Positions 1 through 8,962 of a DNA stretch of 64,000 bases are shown piece by piece. A program made the translations under genes and the position numbers. The DNA is taken from contig UYIL01000003.1 in assembly GCA_900618065.1 (NCBI GenBank), forward strand, positions 1,116,001-1,180,000. The letters are read 5' to 3'. The notes beneath the pieces were generated by a model. The model had not been told where the DNA came from. It ran no database searches and saw only the letters and a list, made by a program, of their open reading frames with translations. Numbering within the stretch: the first letter of the stretch is position 1; every line of letters begins with the position of its first letter. This stretch comes from Streptococcus thermophilus. GTDB taxonomy: Bacteria; Actinomycetota; Actinomycetes; Mycobacteriales; Mycobacteriaceae.

Positions 1-12
1 GCGCGATAGCGC

Positions 13-600
13 CTAACCGACCGGCGCCAACTCCACTTCCTCAGCCCATGTCAGCTCAATGCCCTGGGCGCGGAGCCATTCCATCGCATCGTCGTCATGG
101 CGCGTAATGCCCTCGACGGCGTTGAGCGTAGCGTCGATCGCCTTTTCGGCTTCCTCAGCGCTGATCAGGCCGGCGGAGGTGGCCGCTGCCAGCTCGTCGA
201 TATCGAGCACGTCGATCGCCTCACCCTGGACCGCCACAAGGTCCACGTACAGATCGCGCGTGCGCCACACCTCGCCCTCGTGGTCGATGGCGGCGATGTC
301 GAAGTAGAAGTCCTGCTCGACATCCACGCCCTCACGGAAGTGGAAGATGTTGGCGCGCAAGTGCAGTTCCGGTAGCAGCCAGCTTTCGAGATAACCGAAC
401 TTCGGGTGGTTGGCACCGCGGGCCATGTACAGGCCGAAGTCCGTCACTTTGAACGTGTCGACATCGCGCAGGTACCCCTTCGGGTCCGTGTTCGTCTTCG
501 ACGTCGTGTCAAAGGTCTCCTGCTTGACAGGGTGGAGATCCACAGCGGTATCAGCAGAATCCGCCGTGCCCGGGGCCACTTGGGGGTCTGTGCCAGTCAT
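13..600 (-). CDS. DUF402 domain protein
   Basis: 195-aa soluble protein that I place in the DUF402 family. The core runs roughly from residue 45 to 185 and has the family feel of alternating aromatic strands followed by an acidic helix rich in Glu/Ala and ending in WLRAQGIEL. DUF402 proteins elsewhere include nucleotide phosphatases, but no substrate can be assigned here. ATG start with GGAAAG nine bases upstream. It precedes an Rv1157c-like gene and typA, matching the order around Rv1156 in mycobacteria, which supports the call. The N-terminal ~40 residues are low complexity and probably disordered. Family fairly sure, role unknown. Confidence 0.75.
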   Translation of the reverse strand: MTGTDPQVAPGTADSADTAVDLHPVKQETFDTTSKTNTDPKGYLRDVDTFKVTDFGLYMARGANHPKFGYLESWLLPELHLRANIFHFREGVDVEQDFYFDIAAIDHEGEVWRTRDLYVDLVAVQGEAIDVLDIDELAAATSAGLISAEEAEKAIDATLNAVEGITRHDDDAMEWLRAQGIELTWAEEVELAPVG

Positions 601-628
601 CTCGATCGTCTTTCCTACATGCAGCGTT

Positions 629-1381
629 CTACTTCACCGCCACCGTCAGCGCCACCGGCGCGAAGCGGCAGGACTTCCCGCCTGTCTTCACCGCACCGTC
701 GACCACTGCCAGAACTGGTCCGGGGCCCGTGGAGGCCACCCCGGACAAGGTTGCCGGTCCTGTCGGATTAATCCCGTTGTTGCCCAACGGCGTTACACCG
801 CTGCGAAGCGTGCCCACATTTAGCCAGTACACGTTCATCTGCCCCTGCTGCATTTCCGCGGCTTTCGTCCCCAGCGCGGTGAAGACGAACGTGCTTTGCC
901 CAGCCTTCGGCGCCGGCTTCGGGGATTTCGCAGGTCCTGGTACAGCGATGACAGAGCCGGTGGAGTGCATTCCCGGACCCATGCAGTTCGGCGAGACCGT
1001 CGGCCAGTATCCCTGGCGGAACGCCGGTGCGTTCGCCGGAAGGTCTGGCCCGCCGGTTTTTCCCTGCCCAGTAGTGAACCCGACGGCGGTCAGGAGCGCC
1101 TGGCGCACCTGCGGGGGCACCCACGGCTGCTTAGCAAAGTCGGCTACAGCGCGCTGGACGTGCGGAGTAGGGCGGCCCAGATCGTCGATAATCCGCGAGG
1201 ACGTGAGATTCTGCAGGTTTGGCAGGGCCGGTGCGGCGCTGTGTGCGTGCGCAAGGGTAGGGGCGAGCATGCCAGCTGTGAGCCCAGCGGCAAGCGCGGA
1301 CGCTAGAGCGGCGCTCTTCACAGGCCGCGTGAGGGCCGGCCGGGTCGACTTAGTCGGTGTCGGCAGCTTCTTCAGCTTCAT
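629..1381 (-). CDS. Secreted Rv1157c-family protein
   Basis: About 250 aa with a basic N-terminus (MKLKKLPTPTKSTR), a hydrophobic Ala/Leu segment and an Ala-His-Ala type cleavage region, so it should be exported by Sec. The mature part is Pro/Gly/Ala-rich with few Cys (NCMGPGM, KSCRF), which could form one disulfide. Its place between the DUF402 gene and typA matches Rv1157c in mycobacteria. No enzymatic motif is visible; a cell-envelope role is inferred only from export. An upstream in-frame GTG at 1426 would add 15 residues before the basic region; I prefer the ATG at 1381 because it gives a normal signal peptide. Confidence 0.7.
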   Translation of the reverse strand: MKLKKLPTPTKSTRPALTRPVKSAALASALAAGLTAGMLAPTLAHAHSAAPALPNLQNLTSSRIIDDLGRPTPHVQRAVADFAKQPWVPPQVRQALLTAVGFTTGQGKTGGPDLPANAPAFRQGYWPTVSPNCMGPGMHSTGSVIAVPGPAKSPKPAPKAGQSTFVFTALGTKAAEMQQGQMNVYWLNVGTLRSGVTPLGNNGINPTGPATLSGVASTGPGPVLAVVDGAVKTGGKSCRFAPVALTVAVK

Positions 1382-1676
1382 GGGAGTGGGGGAATCCTTC
1401 ACGTCGGAAAAATAACGCATTATCACAGGACACTTTAGTTACTTTGAAAACAATTGCAACAGAAACACCATACATTTCTTGCGTCCCAACGCTGGGATTG
1501 AATGCCGGGATTGGCGCCGTGCGGTGCTTCCTTTCGTCCTGCTGTGCGTCATCTTCGGTTGTGCTGCGCCCCGACATCGCACTGCCTACCGTATGCGGGT
1601 AGGGTTTAACCGTTCAAGCGGGGCTGCCGTGACGGTGGCGTCGTCACGCTAAAACCCATAAAGGAGCAGACCCGCA
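1382..1676. other. Intergenic region upstream of typA
   Basis: About 295 bp between the divergent secreted-protein gene and typA. It must hold both promoters. A small inverted repeat (CCTACC...GGGTAGG, near 1586-1603) and the AT-richer stretch 1420-1480 are the only structures I see. No additional ORF is convincing. Confidence 0.4.
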
Positions 1677-3593
1677 GTGTCGCACCCCGAATTCCGCAAC
1701 GTCGCCATCGTCGCGCACGTTGACCACGGCAAGACCACCCTCGTCAACGGCATGCTGGAGCAGTCCGGCGTGTTCGGTGACCACGGCGAGGTTGCGGACC
1801 GCGTCATGGACTCCGGCGATCTCGAGTCCGAGCGCGGCATCACCATTCTGGCGAAGAACACGTCCATCCGCCGCAAAGGCGCGGGCAAGGATGGCCGCGA
1901 TCTAGTCATCAACGTCATTGACACGCCGGGCCACGCGGACTTCGGCGGCGAGGTGGAGCGCGGCCTGTCCATGGTCGACGGCGTGGTGCTGCTGATCGAC
2001 GCCTCCGAGGGCCCACTGCCGCAAACCCGCTTCGTCTTGGGCAAAGCGCTCGAGGCGAAAAAGCCGGTGATTATCTGCGTGAACAAGACCGACCGCCCCG
2101 ACGCGCGTATCGACGAAGTCGTCGAAGAGGCCCAGGACCTGCTCCTCGAGCTCGGCGCCTCTTTGGAGGACCCGGATGCAGCCGAGGCCGCGGAGAACCT
2201 GCTCGAGCTGCCGGTGCTCTACGCCTCCGGCCGCGCTGGCCGCGCCTCCTTCAACAACCCGGGCAACGGCGGCCTGCCGGACAACGACGACCTGCAGCCG
2301 CTTTTCGACGTCATCTACGACGTCCTCCCCGAACCTTCCGCCGACATCGATGCCCCGTTCCAGGCGCAGGTCACCAACCTGGACTCCTCGTCCTTCCTGG
2401 GCCGCATCGCCCTGATCCGCGTGTACCGCGGCAGCGTGAAGAAGGGCGACAACGTCGCCTGGGTCCACTACGACTCTGACGGCAACGAACACGTCAAGAA
2501 CGTCAAGATCGCCGAACTGCTGGTCACCGAAGGTCTTGAGCGTGTTCCGGCCCAGGGTGAGGTCGTCGCCGGCGACATCGCCGCGGTGTCCGGCATCGAC
2601 GAGATCATGATCGGCGACACCCTGTGCGACCCGGAGCACGTCGAGGCCCGCGAGCGCATCAAGATCGACGATCCCGCAATCTCCATGACCATCGGCGTGA
2701 ACACCTCCCCGATGGCCGGCCGCGGCGGTGGCGACAAGCTCACCGCCCGCATGGTCAAGGCGCGCCTGGACCAGGAGCTGATCGGTAACGTCTCCATCAA
2801 GGTGCTGCCGACTGACCGCCCCGACGCGTGGGAGGTCCAGGGCCGCGGCGAAATGGCCCTGACCGTTCTGATCGAAACGATGCGCCGCGAAGGCTTCGAG
2901 CTGACCGTGGGCAAGCCGCAGGTGGTCACCAAGGAGATCGACGGCAAGACCTACGAGCCGTACGACCACATGGTCATTGACACTCCGTCCGAGCACCAGG
3001 GTGCTGTCACCCAGCTCATGGCCAACCGCAAGGGCCAGATGACCGCCATGGGCAACTCTGGCGCCGGTGACTGGGTCCGCATGGAGTTCGACGTCCCGTC
3101 CCGCGGCCTGATCGGTTTCCGCACGACCTTCCTCACCGAGACCCGCGGCGCCGGCATTGCCAACAGCTACTCTATCGAGCACCGTCCGTGGGCAGGGGAG
3201 ATCAAGGGCCGTCCGACCGGCTCGCTCGTTGCCGACCGTTCCGGGCAGGTCACCGCCTACGCGCTGACGCAGCTGGCAGACCGCGGCGACTTCTTCGTCG
3301 AGCCCGGCGCGGAAACCTACGAGGGCATGGTCGTCGGCGCGAACAGCCGCGACGAGGACATGGACATCAACATCACCAAGGAAAAGAAGCTGACCAACAT
3401 GCGTTCCGCCACCGCAGACGCAACGGTCACGCTGGCCAAGGCCAGGACCCTCTCCCTGGATGAAGCCATCGAGTTCTGCGACGACGACGAGTGCGTCGAG
3501 GTCACTCCCGAGGTCATGCGTGTGCGCAAGGTGATCCTCAACTCCACCGAGCGCGGCCGTGCACGTTCTCGTGCGAAGCAGATGAACAAGTAG
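1677..3593 (+). CDS. typA: Translational GTPase TypA/BipA
   Basis: 638-aa ribosome-associated GTPase of the elongation-factor superfamily. G1 is AHVDHGKTT (residues 13-21), G3 is DTPGHADFGGEV and G4 is NKTD, followed by EF-Tu-like domain II, the EF-G-like III and V folds, and a BipA-specific C-terminal region (ANSYSIEHRPW, MRVRKVILN). Full length for the family. GTG start with AAGGAG at 1661-1666, ten bases upstream. BipA acts on ribosome assembly and stress or cold adaptation in other bacteria. Position before lpqW matches Rv1165-Rv1166. Confidence 0.97.
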   Translation: MSHPEFRNVAIVAHVDHGKTTLVNGMLEQSGVFGDHGEVADRVMDSGDLESERGITILAKNTSIRRKGAGKDGRDLVINVIDTPGHADFGGEVERGLSMVDGVVLLIDASEGPLPQTRFVLGKALEAKKPVIICVNKTDRPDARIDEVVEEAQDLLLELGASLEDPDAAEAAENLLELPVLYASGRAGRASFNNPGNGGLPDNDDLQPLFDVIYDVLPEPSADIDAPFQAQVTNLDSSSFLGRIALIRVYRGSVKKGDNVAWVHYDSDGNEHVKNVKIAELLVTEGLERVPAQGEVVAGDIAAVSGIDEIMIGDTLCDPEHVEARERIKIDDPAISMTIGVNTSPMAGRGGGDKLTARMVKARLDQELIGNVSIKVLPTDRPDAWEVQGRGEMALTVLIETMRREGFELTVGKPQVVTKEIDGKTYEPYDHMVIDTPSEHQGAVTQLMANRKGQMTAMGNSGAGDWVRMEFDVPSRGLIGFRTTFLTETRGAGIANSYSIEHRPWAGEIKGRPTGSLVADRSGQVTAYALTQLADRGDFFVEPGAETYEGMVVGANSRDEDMDINITKEKKLTNMRSATADATVTLAKARTLSLDEAIEFCDDDECVEVTPEVMRVRKVILNSTERGRARSRAKQMNK

Positions 3594-3604
3594 CATTAGC
3601 GCGC

Positions 3605-5356
3605 ATGAAAGCAGTTCGCTTGACGACGGTCACGCTCGCGTCGATAAGCCTGCTCTCCTCGTGCGCAGCCAACCCGGACCCGCCCCCGATCGTAGAAGAG
3701 ACGGTGACCACGGAGACAGCGACGACGACCGTTCAGCCCGGCCCGACGCGGTCGCAAGTCCAGGTCGGGGTGCAGCCGCTGCGCAACGGGCTCAACCCGC
3801 ACCTCATCGCCGACGAGAACTCGACGGTGCAGGATGTCGCCGAGCTCACCCTGCCCAGCCCGTTTGTGGGTGGGAAGATGAACACCGATCTACTCGTCAA
3901 CGCCACTGAGTTACCCGCCAGCGACGGTGCGGACGGCGCGGCAATGACCGTGCGCTACGAGATCAGCCCCGCCGCCCAATGGTCCGACGGCAGCCCGATC
4001 ACCGGCGCCGACTTCGCCTATTTGTGGCGTGGCATGACATCCACACCGGGCACAGTCGACCCCGCTCCGTACCGAGCCGTGAGCGATGTGCGGGTCTCGG
4101 GTGGCGGCGGCAAGATCGTCGACGTCGTTTTCGACGAGCCGGTCCGCGACTGGCAGGGGATGTTCCGCAACCTGTTGCCATCGCACCTGCTCGACTCGAC
4201 CGCAACCGATTTCGCGCGGGCCCTCGCGGATACGATCCCGGCGTCAGCGGGGCGCTACATGGTCGACCGGGTCGACCGCGGAAGCGGCATCATCACCCTG
4301 AACCGCAATGACAGGTTCTGGGGACAGGATCCAGCGAGCATCGACATCCTGACGCTCAATTCGGTCCGCTCCACCGAGCAAGTGGCCGACCGCCTGCGCG
4401 CCGGCCAACTCGCTTTCGTGGACCACGTGCCGGGGGAGACATCCGCCGACACATACTCACTGATCCCGAGCACCCAGGTCAGCACGGAAAGCGGGCCACG
4501 GGAGCTTGGCCTGGTCATGAGCGTCGACTCGCCCATCCTCGACGACCGTGCGGCGCGCCAGGAACTTCGTTCGCTTATCGACGTCCCCCTCATCGCCCGC
4601 ATCGCCTCCTCCCGTTCCCGCGATGTCGATGCCGCCGAGGCGACTCCGAAAGTGGGGCGGGATGCAGGGGAGTTGCGCGCGGCCGTGGATAAGCACAGGC
4701 CGCTGCGCATCGCCGCCGACCCGCGCGACAACGAGTCCATGCCCGCCGCCAGAGCCCTCGTGGACATCCTCAACGGCGCAGGAATCGCCGCGGAGACCGT
4801 CGCCGCCGACATGACTGACATCGCCGGACGGCTGCCAGCCGGAGAGATTGACGCGGTGATGAACTGGACGCTCACCAGCGGCTCGACCGTGTGGGCCAGC
4901 AAGGTCCAGTGCCCAAACGCCCCCGCAGCTGAAGACGGCGCCAACGGGGCCCAGGACGGCACAAACGGCGCAGGCCAAGCCGACGCTGGGCAGGGGAGCG
5001 TAGACGGATCCGCAGGCGGCAACAATGGCGACGGCGATACCGATGGAGCCGGCGGCGAGAACCGCTACACTTCCGGCAACCTGAGCGGACTGTGCACCCC
5101 GGCCACCGACCGGCTCGCCGAAGAGATCCTCACCGGCGCCATCACCAACCAGCAAGCGCGTGAACGGGTCACCGCCGCCACCACTTTCGAAGCCGTCTGG
5201 GTGCCGGTGTTGCGGGAACGCCGGATCGTCGTCCTCGGCCAGGGCATTATCGGTCCGTCGCCGAACTTGGAAGAATGGGACCGTGGCCTCGCCGGGGCTG
5301 ACACATGGAAAGAGGACACAACCGCGCATGAGCAACGCACGACAGAACCCGAATAA
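3605..5356 (+). CDS. lpqW: LpqW-like lipoprotein (ABC solute-binding family 5 fold)
   Basis: 583-aa predicted lipoprotein: hydrophobic N-terminus with lipobox LLSSC (Cys about residue 19), then the extracytoplasmic solute-binding family 5 fold (QPLRNGLNPHL, WSDGSPITGADFAYLW). LpqW in mycobacteria and corynebacteria does not import peptides; it steers synthesis of phosphatidylinositol mannosides and lipomannan, and that role is inferred here from gene order (typA-lpqW-mshB). A Gly/Asp/Asn-rich linker of about 45 residues (from DGANGAQDG) is inserted near residues 435-480. ATG at 3605 starts 11 bp after typA stops, without a clear Shine-Dalgarno; translation may be coupled. Its end overlaps mshB by 29 bp. 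Confidence 0.85.
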   Translation: MKAVRLTTVTLASISLLSSCAANPDPPPIVEETVTTETATTTVQPGPTRSQVQVGVQPLRNGLNPHLIADENSTVQDVAELTLPSPFVGGKMNTDLLVNATELPASDGADGAAMTVRYEISPAAQWSDGSPITGADFAYLWRGMTSTPGTVDPAPYRAVSDVRVSGGGGKIVDVVFDEPVRDWQGMFRNLLPSHLLDSTATDFARALADTIPASAGRYMVDRVDRGSGIITLNRNDRFWGQDPASIDILTLNSVRSTEQVADRLRAGQLAFVDHVPGETSADTYSLIPSTQVSTESGPRELGLVMSVDSPILDDRAARQELRSLIDVPLIARIASSRSRDVDAAEATPKVGRDAGELRAAVDKHRPLRIAADPRDNESMPAARALVDILNGAGIAAETVAADMTDIAGRLPAGEIDAVMNWTLTSGSTVWASKVQCPNAPAAEDGANGAQDGTNGAGQADAGQGSVDGSAGGNNGDGDTDGAGGENRYTSGNLSGLCTPATDRLAEEILTGAITNQQARERVTAATTFEAVWVPVLRERRIVVLGQGIIGPSPNLEEWDRGLAGADTWKEDTTAHEQRTTEPE

Positions 5357-6281
5357 CGCTAATCCCAACATCGGCATCAACCCCCGAGACACTCGAAGAG
5401 ACCTGACTGGTTACCGCGTCGTCGCCGTCCACGCCCACCCAGATGACGAGTCGATCTCCACCGGCGGCGCCCTCGCCGACCTATCCCGCCGCGGGGCGGA
5501 TGTCCTCGTGGTCACCTGCACGCTCGGGGAAGAGGGCGAAGTCATCGGTGAGACCTACCAGGGCCTGGTCGACGACGAGGGCCGTGGCGCCGACCAGCTG
5601 GGGGGTTTTCGCGTGCATGAGTTGGCCCGCGCGCTGGACATCCTCGGCGTGCGCGGTGAATTCCTCGGTGGGGCAGGAGAGTATAGGGATTCTGGGATGG
5701 CGGGATCGGCGGCATCACGTCACCCGCGGGCGTTCGTGAACTCGGGGCAGCGCGCGGTCGACGACCTCGCCGCCATCTTCGAGCGGGAACGGCCCCACCT
5801 TGTCCTCACATACGACCCGAATGGGGGATACGGCCACCCCGACCACATCCGCGCCCACGACATCACCCACGCCGCCGCCGAGCAGGTCGGGGGAGTCCCG
5901 CGCATCCTTTGGGCCGCGCGTCTACGCAGCGAGCTTGAAGCCGAGATCGCCGATGTCGTCCCCGCCGGCTGGACCCGCCCGGCCCCGGGGGAGCTCGACG
6001 CCGTGGACACGACTGACACATGGGTGGAGATGAACGACACCGTCTATGCCGCCAAAGTCGACGCCATGCGCGCCCACGCGACCCAGATCTGGATTGCCGA
6101 CGGCTCCACCTCCATCACCAACCCCCACGCCGCCTTCGGCCGCGCCCCCTCTGCCGACGTGACCACCTACGCCCTGTCCAACCTCATCGCCCAACCCATC
6201 ATCCGCCGGGAGCACTACCAGCTCGGGGCCGGGCAGCTGCTGGACCACGGTGCTGACCTGCTCAGCGGCATCGCACTGTGA
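5328..6281 (+). CDS. mshB: GlcNAc-inositol deacetylase MshB (mycothiol synthesis)
   Basis: 317-aa LmbE-like zinc deacetylase. AHPDDE (residues 36-41) gives the metal ligands and catalytic Asp, and GHPDH (169-173) gives the third ligand. MshB removes acetate from 1-D-myo-inosityl-2-acetamido-2-deoxy-alpha-D-glucopyranoside in mycothiol biosynthesis. Gene order lpqW-mshB-small membrane protein-fdxC reproduces Rv1166-Rv1177. ATG chosen because it gives a short N-terminus before VVAVHAHPDDE; it overlaps lpqW by 29 bp. Paralogous Mca-type amidases share the motif, so specificity rests on synteny. Confidence 0.9.
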   Translation: MSNARQNPNNANPNIGINPRDTRRDLTGYRVVAVHAHPDDESISTGGALADLSRRGADVLVVTCTLGEEGEVIGETYQGLVDDEGRGADQLGGFRVHELARALDILGVRGEFLGGAGEYRDSGMAGSAASRHPRAFVNSGQRAVDDLAAIFERERPHLVLTYDPNGGYGHPDHIRAHDITHAAAEQVGGVPRILWAARLRSELEAEIADVVPAGWTRPAPGELDAVDTTDTWVEMNDTVYAAKVDAMRAHATQIWIADGSTSITNPHAAFGRAPSADVTTYALSNLIAQPIIRREHYQLGAGQLLDHGADLLSGIAL

Positions 6282-6685
6282 CCCAGCAACAGCAACAACC
6301 ACAGGCACAGCCACCCCATCCCCGTCAGCCGCAGGTCCGCACTGACTTCAGCCCCTCCGAAGCACGCTGGGGCATAGCGTGGCTGAGCATCGGCGCCATG
6401 ATCGCCGTGCTGCTGCAAGTCACCTCCATCAACGCCGCGTGGGGGATCCCTTCTATCGCTACCGCGTTCCTCTTTCAGGGGGTGGTGACGAGGACGGGGC
6501 GGTTGTGGACGTCGAAAAGCGTGTGCGTGCTCGTGCCGACCCTCGTGTGGGCCGCCTGCTTTGCCATGCTCTATTTCGGGGTTGACGTCACCAGCGATAT
6601 CCTGAACAACAATTCCATTCGTGCACTCGCGCTGTTAACCGCCGGTTGCCTCGGAGGGGTTTGGCCCCTCCTACGGCGCAAGTGA
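6278..6685 (+). CDS. Small membrane protein (Rv1171-like)
   Basis: 135 aa with a Gln/Pro-rich cytoplasmic N-terminus (TQQQQQPQAQPPHP) followed by about four hydrophobic helices from residue 35 onward. GTG start overlaps the mshB stop by four bases (GTGA), so it is translationally coupled to mshB. No functional motif. Rv1171 occupies the same place in M. tuberculosis. Function unknown. Confidence 0.75.
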   Translation: MTQQQQQPQAQPPHPRQPQVRTDFSPSEARWGIAWLSIGAMIAVLLQVTSINAAWGIPSIATAFLFQGVVTRTGRLWTSKSVCVLVPTLVWAACFAMLYFGVDVTSDILNNNSIRALALLTAGCLGGVWPLLRRK

Positions 6686-6724
6686 CATACTTGACGGGCA
6701 ACGTGAAAACCCAGAGGAGCAACA

Positions 6725-7048
6725 ATGACCTACATCATCGCCGAACCGTGCGTTGATCTGCTCGACCGCGCATGCGTCGAAGAATGCCCCGTCGACTGCA
6801 TCTACGAGGGCAAACGCATGCTCTATATCCACCCCGACGAATGTGTGGACTGTGGCGCCTGCGAACCCGCCTGCCCGGTCGAAGCCATCTTCTACGAAGA
6901 CGACCTGCCTGAGGAGTGGAACGACTACTACGACGCCAACGTCGGATTCTTCGACGAGCTTGGCTCCCCAGGCGGTGCCGCCGCTGCCGGCAAGTACGAC
7001 TTCGACCACCCCTTCGTGGCCGCGCTGCCGCCAATGCAGGAGTCCTAA
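6725..7048 (+). CDS. fdxC: 7Fe ferredoxin FdxC
   Basis: 107-aa FdxA/FdxC-type ferredoxin with cysteines at 9, 17, 21, 40, 43, 46 and 50, the pattern expected for one [3Fe-4S] and one [4Fe-4S] cluster, plus an extra Cys25. Soluble low-potential electron carrier. AGAGGAG lies about ten bases before the ATG. Its stop codon is directly followed by the dapC start with no gap, so the two are one operon, as in other mycolic-acid actinobacteria. Confidence 0.95.
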   Translation: MTYIIAEPCVDLLDRACVEECPVDCIYEGKRMLYIHPDECVDCGACEPACPVEAIFYEDDLPEEWNDYYDANVGFFDELGSPGGAAAAGKYDFDHPFVAALPPMQES

Positions 7049-8149
7049 ATGCCGCGCAGCCCGCTCGCCTCATCCCTGCCCGACTTCCCGTGGGACACGA
7101 TCCTCGACGTCAAGAAGAAGGCGGCCTCCCACCCGGATGGTCTGATTGACCTGTCCGTGGGCGGGCCCGTCGACCCGGTGCCGCCGACGATCCAGCTCGC
7201 GCTCGCGGAGAACGCCGCCGCGCCCGGATACCCGCAGACCATGGGCACCCCGGAGCTGCGCGAGGCGATCGTGTCGGCACTGGAGCGACGCTTCGGCATT
7301 ACAGGGTTGAGCGAGAAGTCGGTGCTGCCGACGATTGGACTGAAAGAGGCGATCGCGTGGCTGCCGACGCTGCTCGGTCTGCGCGGTGAGACCGTCGTCA
7401 TCCCGGAGGTCGCCTACCCCACGTATGAAGTCGGCGCACTCATCGCCGGATGCGGCATCGTGCGTTGCGACGACCCCGCCGACGCCCCCCGCGACGCTGC
7501 CCTAGTGTTCCTCAACTCCCCGTCGAACCCCACCGGCGCTGTAGCGTCAGTGGAGCAGCTGCGCGCGTGGGTCGAGTTCGCACGCGACACCGGCGCAATC
7601 ATCGCTTCCGACGAGTGCTACCTCTACCTCGGCTGGGCCGCCGACCCCGTGTCCATCCTGCACCCCACGGTGACCAACGGCGACAACACCGGGCTGCTCG
7701 CGCTGCACTCGCTGTCGAAAACCTCGAACCTCGCCTCCTACCGCACCGGGATGATCTCCGGTGACGAAAACCTGGTCCAGGAACTGCTGGAGGTGCGCAA
7801 GCACGCTGGCCTAATCCTGCCGGGCCCCATCCAGCACGCAATGACTGCTGCATTGAGCAGCGACCTCCACGAGGAGCTGCAGCGGTCGGTGTACGCCCTG
7901 CGCCGTCTTGAGCTACTGAAGGCTCTGCCCGGCGCTGGGTTCACAGTCGACGAGTCCGACGCTGGCCTCTACCTCTGGGTGCGTCGCGAAGGAATGAACT
8001 CCCGCGAGGCGCTCGGCTGGCTCGCCGAGCGCGGCATCCTCGCCGCCCCTGGTGATTTCTACGGCCCCGCCGGCGACCAGCACGTCCGCATCGCGCTCAC
8101 CGCGTCTGACGAGCGCATCGCCGCCGCCGCCGCCCGCCTGGCCGAGTAA
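7049..8149 (+). CDS. dapC: Succinyldiaminopimelate transaminase DapC
   Basis: 366-aa PLP-dependent fold-type I aminotransferase. NSPSNPTG (residues 156-163) and the SKTSNLASYRTG motif with Schiff-base Lys224 are present, as is the C-terminal HVRIALT. Converts N-succinyl-2-amino-6-ketopimelate to N-succinyl-LL-diaminopimelate in lysine and cell-wall precursor synthesis. dapD and dapE lie 3-8 kb downstream in this window, which supports the assignment over generic aspartate aminotransferase. ATG start abuts the fdxC stop. Confidence 0.93.
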   Translation: MPRSPLASSLPDFPWDTILDVKKKAASHPDGLIDLSVGGPVDPVPPTIQLALAENAAAPGYPQTMGTPELREAIVSALERRFGITGLSEKSVLPTIGLKEAIAWLPTLLGLRGETVVIPEVAYPTYEVGALIAGCGIVRCDDPADAPRDAALVFLNSPSNPTGAVASVEQLRAWVEFARDTGAIIASDECYLYLGWAADPVSILHPTVTNGDNTGLLALHSLSKTSNLASYRTGMISGDENLVQELLEVRKHAGLILPGPIQHAMTAALSSDLHEELQRSVYALRRLELLKALPGAGFTVDESDAGLYLWVRREGMNSREALGWLAERGILAAPGDFYGPAGDQHVRIALTASDERIAAAAARLAE

Positions 8150-8150
8150 C

Positions 8151-8172
8151 GCCGCGACCAAACGGTCGCGGC
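8151..8172 (+). terminator. Hairpin after dapC
   Basis: Perfect 9-bp stem GCCGCGACC / GGTCGCGGC around an AAAC loop, two bases after the dapC stop. There is no T-run, so it may slow or stabilise transcripts rather than act as a canonical intrinsic terminator. Confidence 0.5.
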
Positions 8173-8284
8173 GCAGTCGTGAGCAAGATAACGCCCCGAC
8201 AATCCCGGGAATATTTGGTTACCGGAGTAATGTTGCCGGGAAGTTACGCGTCCATTCGGACGCCGCTGAGTTGGAGGACGCTCA

Positions 8285-8872
8285 TTGACGGACACTGTGA
8301 CACCAGCCGAACCACGGCCGGCTGAGGGCGGCGGGAGCACCGCTGTCCGCTTCGCTAACGGCGCGCGCGAATTCATCAAATTCGGCATTGTTGGCGGGTC
8401 AGGGGTCTTCGTCAACCTCGCAGTCGTGTACTTGGTTAAGAAGGCGCTCGAGTTCGGGTGGGCCATCCACGAGAACGAAGTGTTCATGAACCTCTTTGGC
8501 ACCCGGTGGAACATCCGCTGGTACCACGTGATTATGACCATCGCGTTCGTTGTGGCGAACACATGGAATTACCAACTCAACCGGTCATGGACGTTCCGCA
8601 ATGTAGCGAAGAAATCGTGGCTGCGCGGTTATTTCCCGTTTTTGACCACGGGGATTGTCGCATTCCTAGTCAGCCAGACTGTGGCGACGTTGCTGATGAA
8701 TCCGACATCACCAATCGCGCTTTCCGACGAAATCTTCGACAACTCCACCGGCTTCCGCACAAAATTCTACTGGTCCGCCGCCATTTCGACGTTGGTGGCG
8801 ATGCCGGTCAACTTCGTCATCAACAAACTCTGGACGTTCGGGAAACCCAAGGGCCCCATCGTCGTGGCTTAA
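8285..8872 (+). CDS. GtrA-family four-helix membrane protein
   Basis: 195 aa with the GtrA fold: EFIKFGIVGGSGVFVNL for helix 1, then three further hydrophobic helices and the family motif YQLNRSWTF. GtrA-type proteins are thought to flip or transfer polyprenyl-linked sugars for envelope glycans; the substrate here is unknown. TTG start is decided by GGAGGA at 8273-8278, six bases upstream. Monocistronic between dapC and a convergent gene. Confidence 0.85.
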   Translation: MTDTVTPAEPRPAEGGGSTAVRFANGAREFIKFGIVGGSGVFVNLAVVYLVKKALEFGWAIHENEVFMNLFGTRWNIRWYHVIMTIAFVVANTWNYQLNRSWTFRNVAKKSWLRGYFPFLTTGIVAFLVSQTVATLLMNPTSPIALSDEIFDNSTGFRTKFYWSAAISTLVAMPVNFVINKLWTFGKPKGPIVVA

Positions 8873-8962
8873 AGCCTTCGGGCCCAACCTCGCACGGGCC
8901 CTATGCCGCTGGATGCCTCGTCGGTTGGCGCCTCGTCGGTGGAACATCTGTGCCGCGGTTGT

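Noticed and set aside
1902..3596. 564-codon minus-strand frame opposite typA
   Set aside because: A GC-rich shadow of the typA coding strand; its product is Val/Asp/His-rich without motifs and typA is clearly real.
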